Shown here: piece after piece, positions 33,600 to 42,268 of the stretch
Numbering within the stretch: the stretch's first letter is position 1
Layout of the letters: every line of letters starts with the position of its first letter
NCBI GenBank assembly: GCA_023415205.1
Contig: JAEZLR010000029.1
Coordinates: 253,699 to 317,698, forward strand
Reading direction: 5' to 3'
DNA length: 64,000 bases
From: Bacillota bacterium
Lineage (GTDB): Bacteria > Bacillota > Clostridia > DSM-8532
Made by a program: the position numbers and the translations under genes
Notes under the pieces: generated by a model
Seen by the model: the letters and a program-made list of their open reading frames with translations, nothing else
Told to the model about the DNA's origin: nothing
Database searches by the model: none

Positions 33600-34412
33600 T
33601 TACAGCAGTAAGAGCAGGCTTACTCCCATAACAACCATACCGGCTATGAGACCAAAGATGGAAAGATGATGCTCCCCATACTCCTTGGCTGAAGGCAGAA
33701 GCTCATCCAGTGAGATATACACCATGATGCCGGCTATGGCACCGTAGATGATCCCAAAAATCATGTCATTGATAAAGGGAGCAAGTATCAGGAAGGCCAA
33801 TATAGCGCCTATGGGCTCTGCCAGCCCGGAAAACAGCGATGTTAAAAAGGCCTTTTTCTTATCCCCTGTGGCACAGTAAATAGGTAATGCCACTGATATA
33901 CCCTCGGGAATATTATGAATGGCTACAGCTACGGCAATAGCAATACCCAAGTGCATGTCATTAATACCTGAAACAAAGGTTGCCAATCCTTCCGGGAAAT
34001 TGTGAATGGTGATAGCCAAGGCGGCCATCTTGCCTGTCTTGATCATTTTGTTGGCATCCTGTCCAAACCCGCACACATCAAGACGTTCCACATTATGGAT
34101 CTCATGGGGATTATCCTTTTCGGGGACAAGCTTGTCAATGATGGCAATGAGAAATATCCCTAATAAGAAGGAGATAAAAGCCATCCACTCGCCAGACTTT
34201 TCTCCCATAGCTGAAATAAGAAAGTCTTTGGATTTAGGTAGAATCTCCATGAAGGAGATATAAATCATGACCCCGGCTGAAAAGCCCAGGGCTACAGAAA
34301 GAATTTTCTTATTGATTTTCCTGAATAAGAGCAGCAAAAGTCCCCCGATACCCGTCGAAAGCCCTGCGAAGATAGAAAGTCCCATGGCTGTTAAAATCGT
34401 ATTTAGATCCAT
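33600..34412 (-). CDS. zupT: ZIP-family divalent metal transporter
   Basis: 270 residues, eight predicted helices. The metal path motifs are complete: LAITIHNFPEGLATF in helix 4 and VAIAIHNIPEGISVALP in helix 5 (HNFPEG and HNIPEG), as in ZupT, which imports Zn and also Fe, Mn or Co. A cytosolic loop with HEIHNVERLD and a Cys may help metal delivery. A Fur-type operator between promoter and gene suggests iron regulation, so ferrous iron may be the main substrate. AAGGAGG lies 7 bp before the ATG at 34412. Confidence 0.92.
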   Translation of the reverse strand: MDLNTILTAMGLSIFAGLSTGIGGLLLLLFRKINKKILSVALGFSAGVMIYISFMEILPKSKDFLISAMGEKSGEWMAFISFLLGIFLIAIIDKLVPEKDNPHEIHNVERLDVCGFGQDANKMIKTGKMAALAITIHNFPEGLATFVSGINDMHLGIAIAVAVAIHNIPEGISVALPIYCATGDKKKAFLTSLFSGLAEPIGAILAFLILAPFINDMIFGIIYGAIAGIMVYISLDELLPSAKEYGEHHLSIFGLIAGMVVMGVSLLLLL

Positions 34413-34444
34413 CTACCTTCCTCCTTTTCCTAAAGATAGTAGTC

Positions 34445-34465
34445 TATTGATAATAATTATCAATA
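34445..34465. promoter_or_regulatory. Fur box upstream of zupT
   Basis: A perfect 10-1-10 palindrome with the core TGATAATAATTATCA (34448-34462), identical to the 7-1-7 Fur consensus of Bacillus. It lies just downstream of the zupT -10 box. PerR and Zur boxes have different flanking bases (TTATAAT and CGTAAT types), so Fur is the best call. Confidence 0.85.
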
Positions 34466-34467
34466 AA

Positions 34468-34496
34468 ATTATCTCACCTCTTTTCTTTTTTAGCAA
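34468..34496 (-). promoter_or_regulatory. promoter of zupT
   Basis: On the minus strand TTGCTA (34491-34496) and GATAAT (34468-34473), spacing 17 bp. Confidence 0.6.
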
Positions 34497-34526
34497 CTCA
34501 CCCCACTATATTTTTGGCCTTCTGTA

Positions 34527-34555
34527 TTGATAAGAATTCCATTTTATTTCATAAT
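34527..34555 (+). promoter_or_regulatory. promoter of the Ntn-hydrolase gene
   Basis: TTGATA (34527-34532) and CATAAT (34550-34555), spacing 17 bp. Confidence 0.6.
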
Positions 34556-34657
34556 ACAGATAAGATGGTACTTTAAAGAAACTTGGCTTTATTAGGGAGA
34601 TTCAATGATTCAAACAACCACCCAATGGAATCCCAAGCAAAGATAAGGAGAATTCAG

Positions 34658-35704
34658 GTGAAAAAATGGATTAAAACCATAGGGCTTGGATTAAGTGCTC
34701 TTTTTCTAGCTCTTCTCATTGTTATTTTTGCACTGTTTTATCATGAGCTTAAAACTCTTACAACCCTTAAAGAGGTGAGTCCTTACCCCTTTTATACCAT
34801 GAACTATTCGGGTGATTACGCCTTTGACGAATTTCTAAAGGTAGGCGCAACCAGCGATAAGGAGATTGAACGATTTGTCATTAAGCACCTCCTAAAGGGC
34901 ATAGATATTGACCTCAATATTACGGCTCCTGCCTGTACCGCCTTTACGGGAAAGAACTCTGAGGGTCAGGTTCTCTTTGGAAGAAACTTTGATTTCGATT
35001 ATGCCCCCTCGCTTTTACTGACAACCAGACCTAAGAATGGGTACGCCTCAATTTCCATGGTCAACCTCGCCTTTGCAGGCTATGGTGAGGAAAACCTTCC
35101 TGTCCCCCTGGGTATAGGAAGCTTTATTTCCCTTGGGGCGCCCTATCTACCCTTTGATGGTATGAACGAATGTGGTGTTACGATAGCCCTTCTGGCCGTT
35201 CCCTATGCCGAGCCTCCTCAAAAACAAGGGCAGATTTCCCTGAATACCACTACGGGCATTCGTTTGGTTTTGGATAAGGCGGCCACCACCCAAGAGGCTG
35301 TGGCTCTTTTAAAACAATATAATTTTTATTTTTCAGGAGGGGTGAATTGCCACTACCTTATTGCCGATGCCAGTGGAGATTCGGCGGTTGTGGAGTTCAT
35401 GGAGGGTGAGGTCCAGGTGATAAGGGCCGAAAAGCCCTATCAAATCGCCTCTAATTTTATTCAATACCAAGGCTTGAACATAGGTGAGGGGGATACTGAA
35501 TTTGAACGCTATGACGCTGTTGAGGCCGCCTTCATAGCCCATGACGGACGGCTTACCAGCAACCAGGCCATGACCCTTTTAGAAGAGGTTCAAATTCCTG
35601 ACAGGACCCAATGGTCATTAGTTTACAACCTCTCTGAAAAGAAAGTGGACATTTGTATTAACAAAAATTATGATCAGGTTTACACATACTCACTGAATCC
35701 ATGA
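34658..35704 (+). CDS. membrane-anchored choloylglycine hydrolase-like (Ntn) amidase
   Basis: 348 residues. An N-terminal helix (IGLGLSALFLALLIVIFALF, about 8-27) anchors or exports the protein. The body belongs to the linear-amide C-N hydrolase group: APACTAFTGKNSEGQVLFG carries the nucleophile Cys, followed by RNFDFDYAPSL, then NECGVTIALLAVPY and CHYLIADASGDSAVVEF. Typical members expose the Cys by self-processing; here about 90 residues precede it, so cleavage would be needed. Relatives hydrolyse bile salts, penicillin V or N-acyl amino acids; the substrate is unknown. The GTG at 34658 has AAGGAG 7 bp upstream and is preferred over a TTG at 34583. Confidence 0.8.
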   Translation: MKKWIKTIGLGLSALFLALLIVIFALFYHELKTLTTLKEVSPYPFYTMNYSGDYAFDEFLKVGATSDKEIERFVIKHLLKGIDIDLNITAPACTAFTGKNSEGQVLFGRNFDFDYAPSLLLTTRPKNGYASISMVNLAFAGYGEENLPVPLGIGSFISLGAPYLPFDGMNECGVTIALLAVPYAEPPQKQGQISLNTTTGIRLVLDKAATTQEAVALLKQYNFYFSGGVNCHYLIADASGDSAVVEFMEGEVQVIRAEKPYQIASNFIQYQGLNIGEGDTEFERYDAVEAAFIAHDGRLTSNQAMTLLEEVQIPDRTQWSLVYNLSEKKVDICINKNYDQVYTYSLNP

Positions 35705-35714
35705 AAGGTCATAA

Positions 35715-35748
35715 AAAAAGGCTCCACCATCAACGGCAGAGCCTTTTT
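35715..35748. terminator. bidirectional terminator
   Basis: Arms AAAAAGGCTC (35715-35724) and complement (35739-35748) with A/T runs on both sides; serves the Ntn hydrolase gene and the convergent AraC-type gene. Confidence 0.85.
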
Positions 35749-35759
35749 CAGAAGAAGGA

Positions 35760-36626
35760 TTAAGCCTTGGCCTTAACCGGAATCCATACTTCGCAATAAT
35801 AGTGCTCGTTATTGTTGTCACCCGAAGGATAGACCTCAAGCTCCGGTAAACCAGCATGCTCGTATCCCGTAGCCGGAAACCATTCGGAGAAGATTCTCTC
35901 CCAGACCTTCTGAATAGCTTCGGGCATGGGTCCAACGGATTCAAAGACAGCCCAAGTGGAAGCAGGAATCTCAAAGCTTTCCAAGTCTTCTCCTTTTTTG
36001 TCCCCCTGCTCTACGCCGATGACATAGGTAAAGGTCTTCATTTCATCGTCAAAATCGTTCATACAAATCCCCAGCATCGATTTGGAGGGGTTTGCATCGC
36101 ATATTTTCTCAATGGTGCCGTCTTGGTAGCAGGCCTTCCAGAACTCTGGAATCTGTTTGAGATTCTGTCCATTAACAGTGGTCACTTTCATGCTTTTGCC
36201 AACTACCTTGTAACCGCTTTTCTCAACAATTTTATAATTCATACCTACATCTCCTTTTATTGATATTGAAAAGGTGATCCTCGGGTAGGCCTTAAGATTG
36301 ACTCCTCCGTGCTTCACCTGTGATGGGGGGAGGCCATGCAGGCGGGTAAACGCCTTGGTAAAGGATTCGGGCGTTTCATAGCCGTATTTCAGTGCCACAT
36401 CAATAACCCTTAATCCTTGGGATGATGCCAGTTCCTGGGCAGCCAAAGTGAGCCTTCTACGCCTGACATACTCAGCCACCGTTACCCCTGTAAGCATCAC
36501 AAAGGATCTGTGAAAGTGGAACGTGGAGGATGCGGCTTCGCGCGCTACCGCATTCAAGTTCACTTCCGACATCAAATGGGCCTCGATGTAGTCGATGGCC
36601 TGGTTCAATCTGATCAACCACTCCAT
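35760..36626 (-). CDS. AraC-family regulator with GyrI-like effector domain
   Basis: 288 residues. Residues 1-105 hold two helix-turn-helix units (LNAVAREAASSTFHFHRSF and VIDVALKYGYETPESFTKAF followed by RLHGLPPSQVK), and the C-terminal part is a GyrI/Rob-type small-molecule-binding domain (MNYKIVEKSGYKVVGKSM, PASTWAVFESVGPMPEAIQK, PELEVYPSGDNNNEHYYCEV). Such proteins sense hydrophobic or cationic compounds and often activate efflux genes. No target gene is adjacent in the divergent direction. A perfect AGGAGG precedes the ATG at 36626. Confidence 0.92.
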   Translation of the reverse strand: MEWLIRLNQAIDYIEAHLMSEVNLNAVAREAASSTFHFHRSFVMLTGVTVAEYVRRRRLTLAAQELASSQGLRVIDVALKYGYETPESFTKAFTRLHGLPPSQVKHGGVNLKAYPRITFSISIKGDVGMNYKIVEKSGYKVVGKSMKVTTVNGQNLKQIPEFWKACYQDGTIEKICDANPSKSMLGICMNDFDDEMKTFTYVIGVEQGDKKGEDLESFEIPASTWAVFESVGPMPEAIQKVWERIFSEWFPATGYEHAGLPELEVYPSGDNNNEHYYCEVWIPVKAKA

Positions 36627-36717
36627 AGATCAACCTCCTGACACCTTTATCATAGCACCTTCTCCCTCCCCAATCCTGTCTTTTCCTGCTTTTCTCTGAC
36701 AGGCTGGGTAACCAGAA

Positions 36718-36755
36718 GAAAAGCCCTGTAACGCGACCTAACGCATCACAGGACT
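36718..36755 (-). terminator. terminator of prfA
   Basis: 14-nt arms at 36722-36735 and 36742-36755 pair throughout if three G-U wobbles are allowed, loop 6 nt; on the minus strand it is followed by TTTTCTT. Confidence 0.75.
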
Positions 36756-36771
36756 CCTTGCAATCTATCTT

Positions 36772-37845
36772 CTAATCCTCTTCCCCGCTGAGTCTATCAG
36801 CCTGGTCGGTGGTGATCAAGGCATCTATAAGCTCATCCATGTCCCCATTAACAAACTGATCAATCTGGTAGAGTGTAAAGCCTATACGATGGTCGGTCAC
36901 CCGCCGCTGGGGATAATTATAGGTACGGATTCTTTCACTCCTGTCCCCGGTACCCACCTGGCTTTTCCGGTTCTCGGCAAGCTCAGAGCTGTGCTTTTGC
37001 ATGGCAATTTCGTAGAGCCTGGCCTTCAGAACCTTCATAGCCTTATCCCTATTTTTATGCTGGGAGCGCTGATCCTGGCAGGTCACCACAATGCCTGAAG
37101 GAAGGTGTGTGATGCGAATGGCCGAAGAGGTTTTATTAATATGCTGACCGCCGGCACCCGAGGCACGATAGGTGTCCACCTCAATATCATTGGGGTTGAT
37201 TTCCACTTCGGGAACATCGTCCACCTCGGGCAAAACGGCCACCGTGGCGGTGGAGGTATGTATTCTCCCGCTGGACTCTGTGGAAGGAACACGTTGTACG
37301 CGATGAACACCGCTTTCAAATTTAAGGCGGCTGTAGGCCCCCTTACCCTCAATTTCGAAGACGATTTCCTTAAAGCCTCCAATTTCGGTAGGGTTGGAGT
37401 CAATGATATTGACCGCCCACCCCTTGCTCTCGGCATAATGAGCATACATGCGGTAAAGCACCGCCGCAAAAAGAGCCGCCTCATCCCCTCCGGCACCGCC
37501 CCGGATTTCAACGATAACATTCTTGTCATCGTTCGGGTCTTTGGGCATCAAGAGGATTTTTAATTCTGTCTCTGTTTTTTCCATGCCGCTGCGGGCTTCA
37601 TCCATTTCAAGCTCAATCATTTCCATAAGCTCTTTGTCAGGTTTATCCTCCAGCATGAGCCGGGCATCCTCCAGCGCCTTGACATAGGATTTATATTCGC
37701 GGAATTTCTCCACAATATCACTGAGCTCAGTATGCTCTTTCATGAGCTTTAGGTACAGCTCCTGGTCCGACATGATCGTCGGGTCCGCCAGCCGCATATT
37801 CAGTTCGTCAAAACGGTTTTCAATAACCTCAAGTCTGTCCAGCAT
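36772..37845 (-). CDS. prfA: peptide chain release factor 1
   Basis: 357 residues, full length. It reads stop codons UAA and UAG and releases the finished protein from the ribosome. The GGQ motif is in [16 protein letters not shown] (about residues 229-244) and the codon-recognition PxT tripeptide reads PST in [16 protein letters not shown] (RF2 would have SPF). Domain 1 helices occupy the first 100 residues. The downstream-of-PHP position, 4 bp after the PHP gene stop, suggests one transcript. No prmC (the GGQ methylase) gene is next to it, though it often is in other Firmicutes. Confidence 0.97.
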   Translation of the reverse strand: MLDRLEVIENRFDELNMRLADPTIMSDQELYLKLMKEHTELSDIVEKFREYKSYVKALEDARLMLEDKPDKELMEMIELEMDEARSGMEKTETELKILLMPKDPNDDKNVIVEIRGGAGGDEAALFAAVLYRMYAHYAESKGWAVNIIDSNPTEIGGFKEIVFEIEGKGAYSRLKFESGVHRVQRVPSTESSGRIHTSTATVAVLPEVDDVPEVEINPNDIEVDTYRASGAGGQHINKTSSAIRITHLPSGIVVTCQDQRSQHKNRDKAMKVLKARLYEIAMQKHSSELAENRKSQVGTGDRSERIRTYNYPQRRVTDHRIGFTLYQIDQFVNGDMDELIDALITTDQADRLSGEED

Positions 37846-37849
37846 TTTT

Positions 37850-38569
37850 TCACCTTCTCCGCAGAAAGAGCCTTTGCTTAAGTTTTTCTATATTTGAATT
37901 GGCGATGAGTTCCTTGGGGTAGCCCACCTCTTTCACCAGCTCCAGAGCCTTGTCCAACTCTCCAACGTCGCAGTGGAAGTGGGAATCGCTATTGATAATA
38001 ATATAGATTTTATGTTTTTCACATTCCTCCAAAAGGCGGATATAATTCTCTCGGGCATTCATTCTAAAGGAGATGGGCCTTAAAGACGAATTGTTTACCT
38101 CTATGAGGACACCGTGGTATTCTGCCGCCTTGACCAACTCCTTGTAATCAAGCTCAACTCTAGAATCATCGGGGTGGCCGATAATGTTCACATACCGATT
38201 GTTCATACTATTGATAACAGCTCGGGTGTTTTCTTCTTTGGTAGAGGCCTGCAAGCAGGGGCCATGGAAGCTTGATATCATTATATCCAGTTCCTCGGGT
38301 ATCATATCGTCTACGTCCAGGCGGCCATCAAAATCAATGATGTTGGCCTCAATCCCTCTAAGGATTTCCACATCAAACAGGTTTCGGGGAATAACCTTGA
38401 CGTTGTGAAAATGATAGGGGTGAGCACCGCCGGGCATTCTCGGCCCGTGATCGGTCATTCCAATTAACTCAAGACCCTTTTCTGATGCCTCTTTTGCATA
38501 TTCGGTGATGGTGCTGTAGGCATGTCCGCTGGCGAGGGTATGAAGATGGCAGTCTGCAACAAGTTTCAT
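37850..38569 (-). CDS. PHP-domain phosphatase, YcdX-like
   Basis: 239 residues of the PHP metal-dependent phosphoesterase fold. Metal ligands are visible in order: [16 protein letters not shown] (His-x-His), [18 protein letters not shown] (Glu), SSFHGP (His), [17 protein letters not shown] (His) and [12 protein letters not shown] (Asp-x-His). It resembles YcdX, a trinuclear zinc phosphatase; the substrate is unknown. AAGGAAGTGA precedes the ATG at 38569. Immediately upstream of prfA. Confidence 0.88.
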   Translation of the reverse strand: MKLVADCHLHTLASGHAYSTITEYAKEASEKGLELIGMTDHGPRMPGGAHPYHFHNVKVIPRNLFDVEILRGIEANIIDFDGRLDVDDMIPEELDIMISSFHGPCLQASTKEENTRAVINSMNNRYVNIIGHPDDSRVELDYKELVKAAEYHGVLIEVNNSSLRPISFRMNARENYIRLLEECEKHKIYIIINSDSHFHCDVGELDKALELVKEVGYPKELIANSNIEKLKQRLFLRRR

Positions 38570-38716
38570 TTAAGTCACTTCCTTATATCATTAAGCATCA
38601 CGCTATTGGTGTTCACCTATAATATGACTATTATACATAATCAAAATCCCGCTGCAAACTCCCTTGCCATCAAAAAAGTTTTATCACCCTAGAGATAAAG
38701 TATGTTAAATTGTACA

Positions 38717-38800
38717 TAATCCAAAAAGACATCTCTAGAACAACCGTCATATAGGATGCGCTCCATATAGGCTTTTAACGCCTGTGTTCTTTTTGGATTA
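38717..38800. repeat. 13-bp perfect inverted repeat in a long gene-free gap
   Basis: TAATCCAAAAAGA at 38717-38729 is the exact complement of 38788-38800, enclosing 58 bp with two direct copies of CATATAGG. It lies upstream of the DUF368 promoter, so it is not part of that mRNA leader. It may be a small RNA, a terminator remnant or a protein site. The rest of 38570-38915 holds only the promoter described next. Confidence 0.5.
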
Positions 38801-38823
38801 CCTTAACTCAGGGAGATGGATAA

Positions 38824-38852
38824 TTTACATATTAAAGGTATGATGCTATAAT
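38824..38852 (+). promoter_or_regulatory. promoter of the DUF368 gene
   Basis: TTTACA (38824-38829) and consensus TATAAT (38847-38852), spacing 17 bp. Confidence 0.8.
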
Positions 38853-38915
38853 TTCGTCAGTGAGCATAGATTAGAAGAAGGAGTACACACCGTAATAAAA
38901 GGTGTATTTATGTAG

Positions 38916-39773
38916 ATGAAGAACAAGCTTAAGGAAAACTTAACGATCATATTAAAAGGATATATCATAGGCTCCTCTATGAGCGTTCCCGGAGTGAGTG
39001 GCGGTACCATGGCCATTCTGCTAGGTATTTATAATAAGCTGATTAGTTCAATTAGTAATTTTTTAAAAGACATCAAGGGCAATATATTATTTTTACTGAA
39101 GTTTTGTATTGGAGCCGGCGCCGGTATTGGTTCCCTTTCATTTTTAATTAAATGGATGCTGGAGAAAATCCCGTTGCCTATATCCGTGTTTTTCTTAGGC
39201 GCAGTAATCGGTGGCATTCCTGCACTATATAAGAAAACAAAGGAATCCTCATTAAGGATATCTTCGGGTATTTATTTCTTGCTGGGTCTCCTTATTGTGA
39301 TATCTATTGGATTTATTCCGGAGGGAAGTCTCAACATTAGCACCGGTTCAGGAGTTATTCATTATTTGATGTTATTGATTACTGGTATTGTCATTGCTTT
39401 GGCTTTGGTGCTTCCTGGCATTAGTACCTCCCATATGCTGTTGGTACTGGGGATGTATGATGCCATGCTTACGGCAATAACGGAGTTTGATATTGTTTAC
39501 ATCGGAATATTGGGAATTGCAACGTTAATCGGGGTTTTCCTGATTACAAAACCCATTGAGTGGACCTTAAAAACATTCCCACATCAGACCTATTGTATGA
39601 TCATAGGATTTGTACTTGGCTCCACAACTGAGATTTTTCGGGATAAAATATTACCCGCAATTCCTCAAAGTGCGAATGTACTTTGGTGGATAGGTTTTGG
39701 ACTGATGTCCATAGCTGCATTTATCTTAGGATTTATGGCTATTAAATCCTTGTCCAGATTTCAAAATGATTAA
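38916..39773 (+). CDS. DUF368 membrane protein, putative undecaprenyl-phosphate flippase (PopT-type)
   Basis: 285 residues with about eight helices. The family motifs are GSSMSVPGVSGGTMAILLGIYNKL near residue 20-43 (longest stretch of the SVPGVSGGT kind) and a second copy, ALVLPGISTSHMLLVLGMYD, near 160-180, showing the inverted-repeat architecture. DUF368 proteins were recently shown in other bacteria to return the lipid carrier undecaprenyl phosphate across the membrane, and I infer that role here. The start at 38916 has only a distant AAAGGTG. Base composition is visibly richer in A+T than the neighbours, a hint of different origin. Confidence 0.85.
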   Translation: MKNKLKENLTIILKGYIIGSSMSVPGVSGGTMAILLGIYNKLISSISNFLKDIKGNILFLLKFCIGAGAGIGSLSFLIKWMLEKIPLPISVFFLGAVIGGIPALYKKTKESSLRISSGIYFLLGLLIVISIGFIPEGSLNISTGSGVIHYLMLLITGIVIALALVLPGISTSHMLLVLGMYDAMLTAITEFDIVYIGILGIATLIGVFLITKPIEWTLKTFPHQTYCMIIGFVLGSTTEIFRDKILPAIPQSANVLWWIGFGLMSIAAFILGFMAIKSLSRFQND

Positions 39774-39836
39774 TCCTGCATAAGAAAAGCTGATCACCGG
39801 CAAGTACGATCCAGTCTTTGCTGGACGCACCGTATG

Positions 39837-39859
39837 AAAAAAGGGCTTTAAAAGCCCTT
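39837..39859 (-). terminator. terminator of the hsp20 gene
   Basis: AAGGGCTTT (39841-39849) and complement (39851-39859), with a run of A before it that reads as T on the minus strand. Confidence 0.75.
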
Positions 39860-39886
39860 AAGGTATGGACGAGGTTTTTAATCTCG

Positions 39887-40339
39887 CTACTCTATTTCAA
39901 TTTTTCTGCTTTTGGCGGCTTCTTGGGATTTGGGCAGGGTAACGGTCAAAATACCGTCCTTATAAGAGGCCTTCACTTCCTCATTATTAATGTTCTCCAC
40001 ACGGAAGCTCCTTCTGAAGGAACCCACCTGGCGCTCTCTGTGGATATAGCCGTTTTCCTCCTCATTGACTTCCTTCTTCATATCCGCACCAAGGGTTAAC
40101 ACATCGTTATTCAAATCAATAATGATGTCTTCTTTGTTAACTCCGGGCATCTCGGCTTCCACAACATACTCCTTGTCGGTCTCCTTAATGTCGGCCCGAA
40201 TGGGAGTGGTGATGGATGAAACCTTGGCAAAGAAGGGATCTCTGAAAAATTCATCAAAGAATCGATCAATGCCGAACCAATCATCCTTTCTTGTAGATAC
40301 GTTTCCATTCCTTTTTGAATAGGGCACTAAGTTAAACAT
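39887..40339 (-). CDS. Hsp20/alpha-crystallin small heat-shock chaperone
   Basis: 150 residues. The alpha-crystallin domain spans about residues 45-135 (IRADIKETDKEYVVEAEMPG, VNKEDIIIDLNNDVLTLGA, RSFRVENINNEEVKASYKDG) and ends with the A-x-x-x-n-G-v-L strand, here SYKDGILTVTLPK. It holds unfolded proteins in cytosolic oligomers for refolding by DnaK/GroEL. The ATG at 40339 has GGAGGT 6 bp upstream. Two CtsR operators flank its promoter, so it is a class III heat-shock gene. Confidence 0.95.
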   Translation of the reverse strand: MFNLVPYSKRNGNVSTRKDDWFGIDRFFDEFFRDPFFAKVSSITTPIRADIKETDKEYVVEAEMPGVNKEDIIIDLNNDVLTLGADMKKEVNEEENGYIHRERQVGSFRRSFRVENINNEEVKASYKDGILTVTLPKSQEAAKSRKIEIE

Positions 40340-40387
40340 AACCACACCTCCAATTAGTTTTTACAATCCATGATTTAGTTTATTGAT

Positions 40388-40404
40388 TTTGACTTTCTTT
40401 GACC
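40388..40404 (-). promoter_or_regulatory. CtsR operator, promoter-proximal copy
   Basis: Minus strand GGTCAAAGAAAGTCAAA: two GTCAAA heptads three bases apart, the CtsR consensus. It lies just downstream of the -10 box. Confidence 0.9.
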
Positions 40405-40414
40405 TTGTGTTTTT

Positions 40415-40443
40415 ATTGTATAGTGTTCCCCAGACTTTTTCAA
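40415..40443 (-). promoter_or_regulatory. promoter of the hsp20 gene
   Basis: Minus strand TTGAAA (40438-40443) and TACAAT (40415-40420), spacing 17 bp, between the two CtsR boxes. Confidence 0.75.
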
Positions 40444-40450
40444 GTCTGTT

Positions 40451-40467
40451 TTTGACTTTCTTTGACC
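40451..40467 (-). promoter_or_regulatory. CtsR operator, upstream copy
   Basis: The same 17-bp sequence as 40388-40404, base for base, just upstream of the -35 box. Confidence 0.9.
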
Positions 40468-40553
40468 ATTATTCATTTAATTATTTAAGTTATCTCACCA
40501 TTTCTTTTATTTACTTCACCTTATTATTATTTTCTCAGTTTTTTAAAATATAC

Positions 40554-42107
40554 CTACAATTCATACATCATCATATGATGTTTTCCCACCCAACGTTTTA
40601 AATCCTCCCGTTTGACAATGCCCATGAGAGTGAAGGCGAGTAGAATGACCACTAGGACTATGGCTATGGCTAAAATAGCCGATAGTCTCCCGGATAATTG
40701 CCATAAAAGGGGTAGCCTTTTGAGGAGGACGGCCATAAGGGAACCTAGAAGGGCAGCCGTCAAAGGCTTTAGCAGCCATTCACCCACATCGATGGACATA
40801 CCCGTGATCTTTGATATTTTTCTCATATTTAAACCTATCGTTAATGCAGAGCCTACCATCAGACCATAAATATACGCATCCACCCCCCACACAGGGATGG
40901 CAAACCAGATAATAGCCAATCTCACAACGCTTCCCAAAAAGGTGTTGACCAAAATGGCCGTCTCCTGGGCAAGACCGTTGAGAATTCCTAGCATGGTTTG
41001 CTGCAGATAGAGGAAGACTCCTGAGAAGGCAAGAATATAAAGCACACCGCCCACCTTTTCACCGGGATAGATCAGCTCGGCGATCTCCTGACTGCAACAG
41101 GCAAAGAATGATGTAAAAATGAGCCCCATGGTCAGGGTGAGCCGGATGGATTGGGAAATCTGTCGATTGGCTATGGCATAACGCTTGGAGGCCACTGCAC
41201 TGGCAATAGCAGGCACCAGAGCCGTAGCCAGCGCGCCAGGAAGCATGGAGGGGAAGAATACCAGGGGGGCTGCCATACCCGAAAGCCGCCCTAAAACCTT
41301 GAGGCTTTCCTGAAAAGTCAGTCCATAAAGCACCAGACATTGAGGAATAATGATATTTTCTACCGCTCCGATCATGGAGAGGATGAATCGGTTGATAGAG
41401 ATAGGTAGCGCTGTTTTGCAGATTTTCCGAAGGGTTCCCCTCTCCTTTTCACCTGGGTCGTAGTCTTTCCTTTTGGCCTTGGCCAGTAAAAAGGCTATGA
41501 ATACCGTAAGAACATTAACGCATTCACCCACCAGCATGGCCATAACAGCCAGGAGGCACATGCTTTCTATCCCCCCGCCCTTGAAGGCATCGAAAAACAG
41601 AAGCACAAAGATCAGCTTGGCAATCTGCTCAAGGATCTGTCCAATAGAGTTGGGCATCATCTCCTGACGCCCGTAAAAGTATCCCTTGTAGGCTGAGCCG
41701 GCCGCAATGGGCGGCACCATGATGATAATCCACAGGAGGGACTGCCGAGCCCGGGCATCCCCTGCCAAACCCAGCACCAGGGTGTCCAGATTAAAAATAA
41801 GAAATCCGCATACCAGCGCCCCCGATACCAGCACTAGTCCGGCAGAGAGAGTGACAATGCGCATGCCTTTACTCTCCACGCGCTTTGCGCTCTCTTCCGC
41901 CACAAATCGGGAAACAGCTATGGAAATACCTGCTGACAAAACCAAAACCAATAGGGAATAGATTGGGGTCACAAGCTGGAAAAGGCCAATGCCTTCAGAG
42001 CCAATGCTATTGGCAATAAAGACCCTGTAGACAAAGCCAATGGCCTTAACCAGAAAACCTGTAATCGTAAGAACGGCTGCATTATATTTTAATGAGCGCC
42101 GAGCCAT
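40554..42107 (-). CDS. SpoVB/MurJ-like MOP-superfamily lipid flippase
   Basis: 517 residues, fourteen predicted helices. It belongs to the polysaccharide/SpoVB branch of the MOP exporters: LTITGFLVKAIGFVYRVFIA at the N-terminus, GIGLFQLVTPIYSLLVLVLS, and PPIAAGSAYKGYFYGRQEM are typical of SpoVB-type proteins of spore formers. It should flip a lipid-linked wall, cortex or surface polysaccharide precursor. Several SpoVB paralogues usually exist per genome, so a strict sporulation role is not proven. ATG 42107 is 7 bp from AGGAG; ATGs at 42110 and 42125 are less well placed. Confidence 0.85.
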   Translation of the reverse strand: MARRSLKYNAAVLTITGFLVKAIGFVYRVFIANSIGSEGIGLFQLVTPIYSLLVLVLSAGISIAVSRFVAEESAKRVESKGMRIVTLSAGLVLVSGALVCGFLIFNLDTLVLGLAGDARARQSLLWIIIMVPPIAAGSAYKGYFYGRQEMMPNSIGQILEQIAKLIFVLLFFDAFKGGGIESMCLLAVMAMLVGECVNVLTVFIAFLLAKAKRKDYDPGEKERGTLRKICKTALPISINRFILSMIGAVENIIIPQCLVLYGLTFQESLKVLGRLSGMAAPLVFFPSMLPGALATALVPAIASAVASKRYAIANRQISQSIRLTLTMGLIFTSFFACCSQEIAELIYPGEKVGGVLYILAFSGVFLYLQQTMLGILNGLAQETAILVNTFLGSVVRLAIIWFAIPVWGVDAYIYGLMVGSALTIGLNMRKISKITGMSIDVGEWLLKPLTAALLGSLMAVLLKRLPLLWQLSGRLSAILAIAIVLVVILLAFTLMGIVKREDLKRWVGKHHMMMYEL

Positions 42108-42268
42108 CATATTTCTCCTGTTCATTCGCTTGACCCTTCATTCTATGATAAACGGGCAAGAGATATGTTCCCGTTGCTTACAGCATGCATGGCCATTAAG
42201 GATTATTGAATAAATTTTCCTTCCCCTGCAGCACACTAGGGGATGACAAACATTGAAAGGAATCGGGG

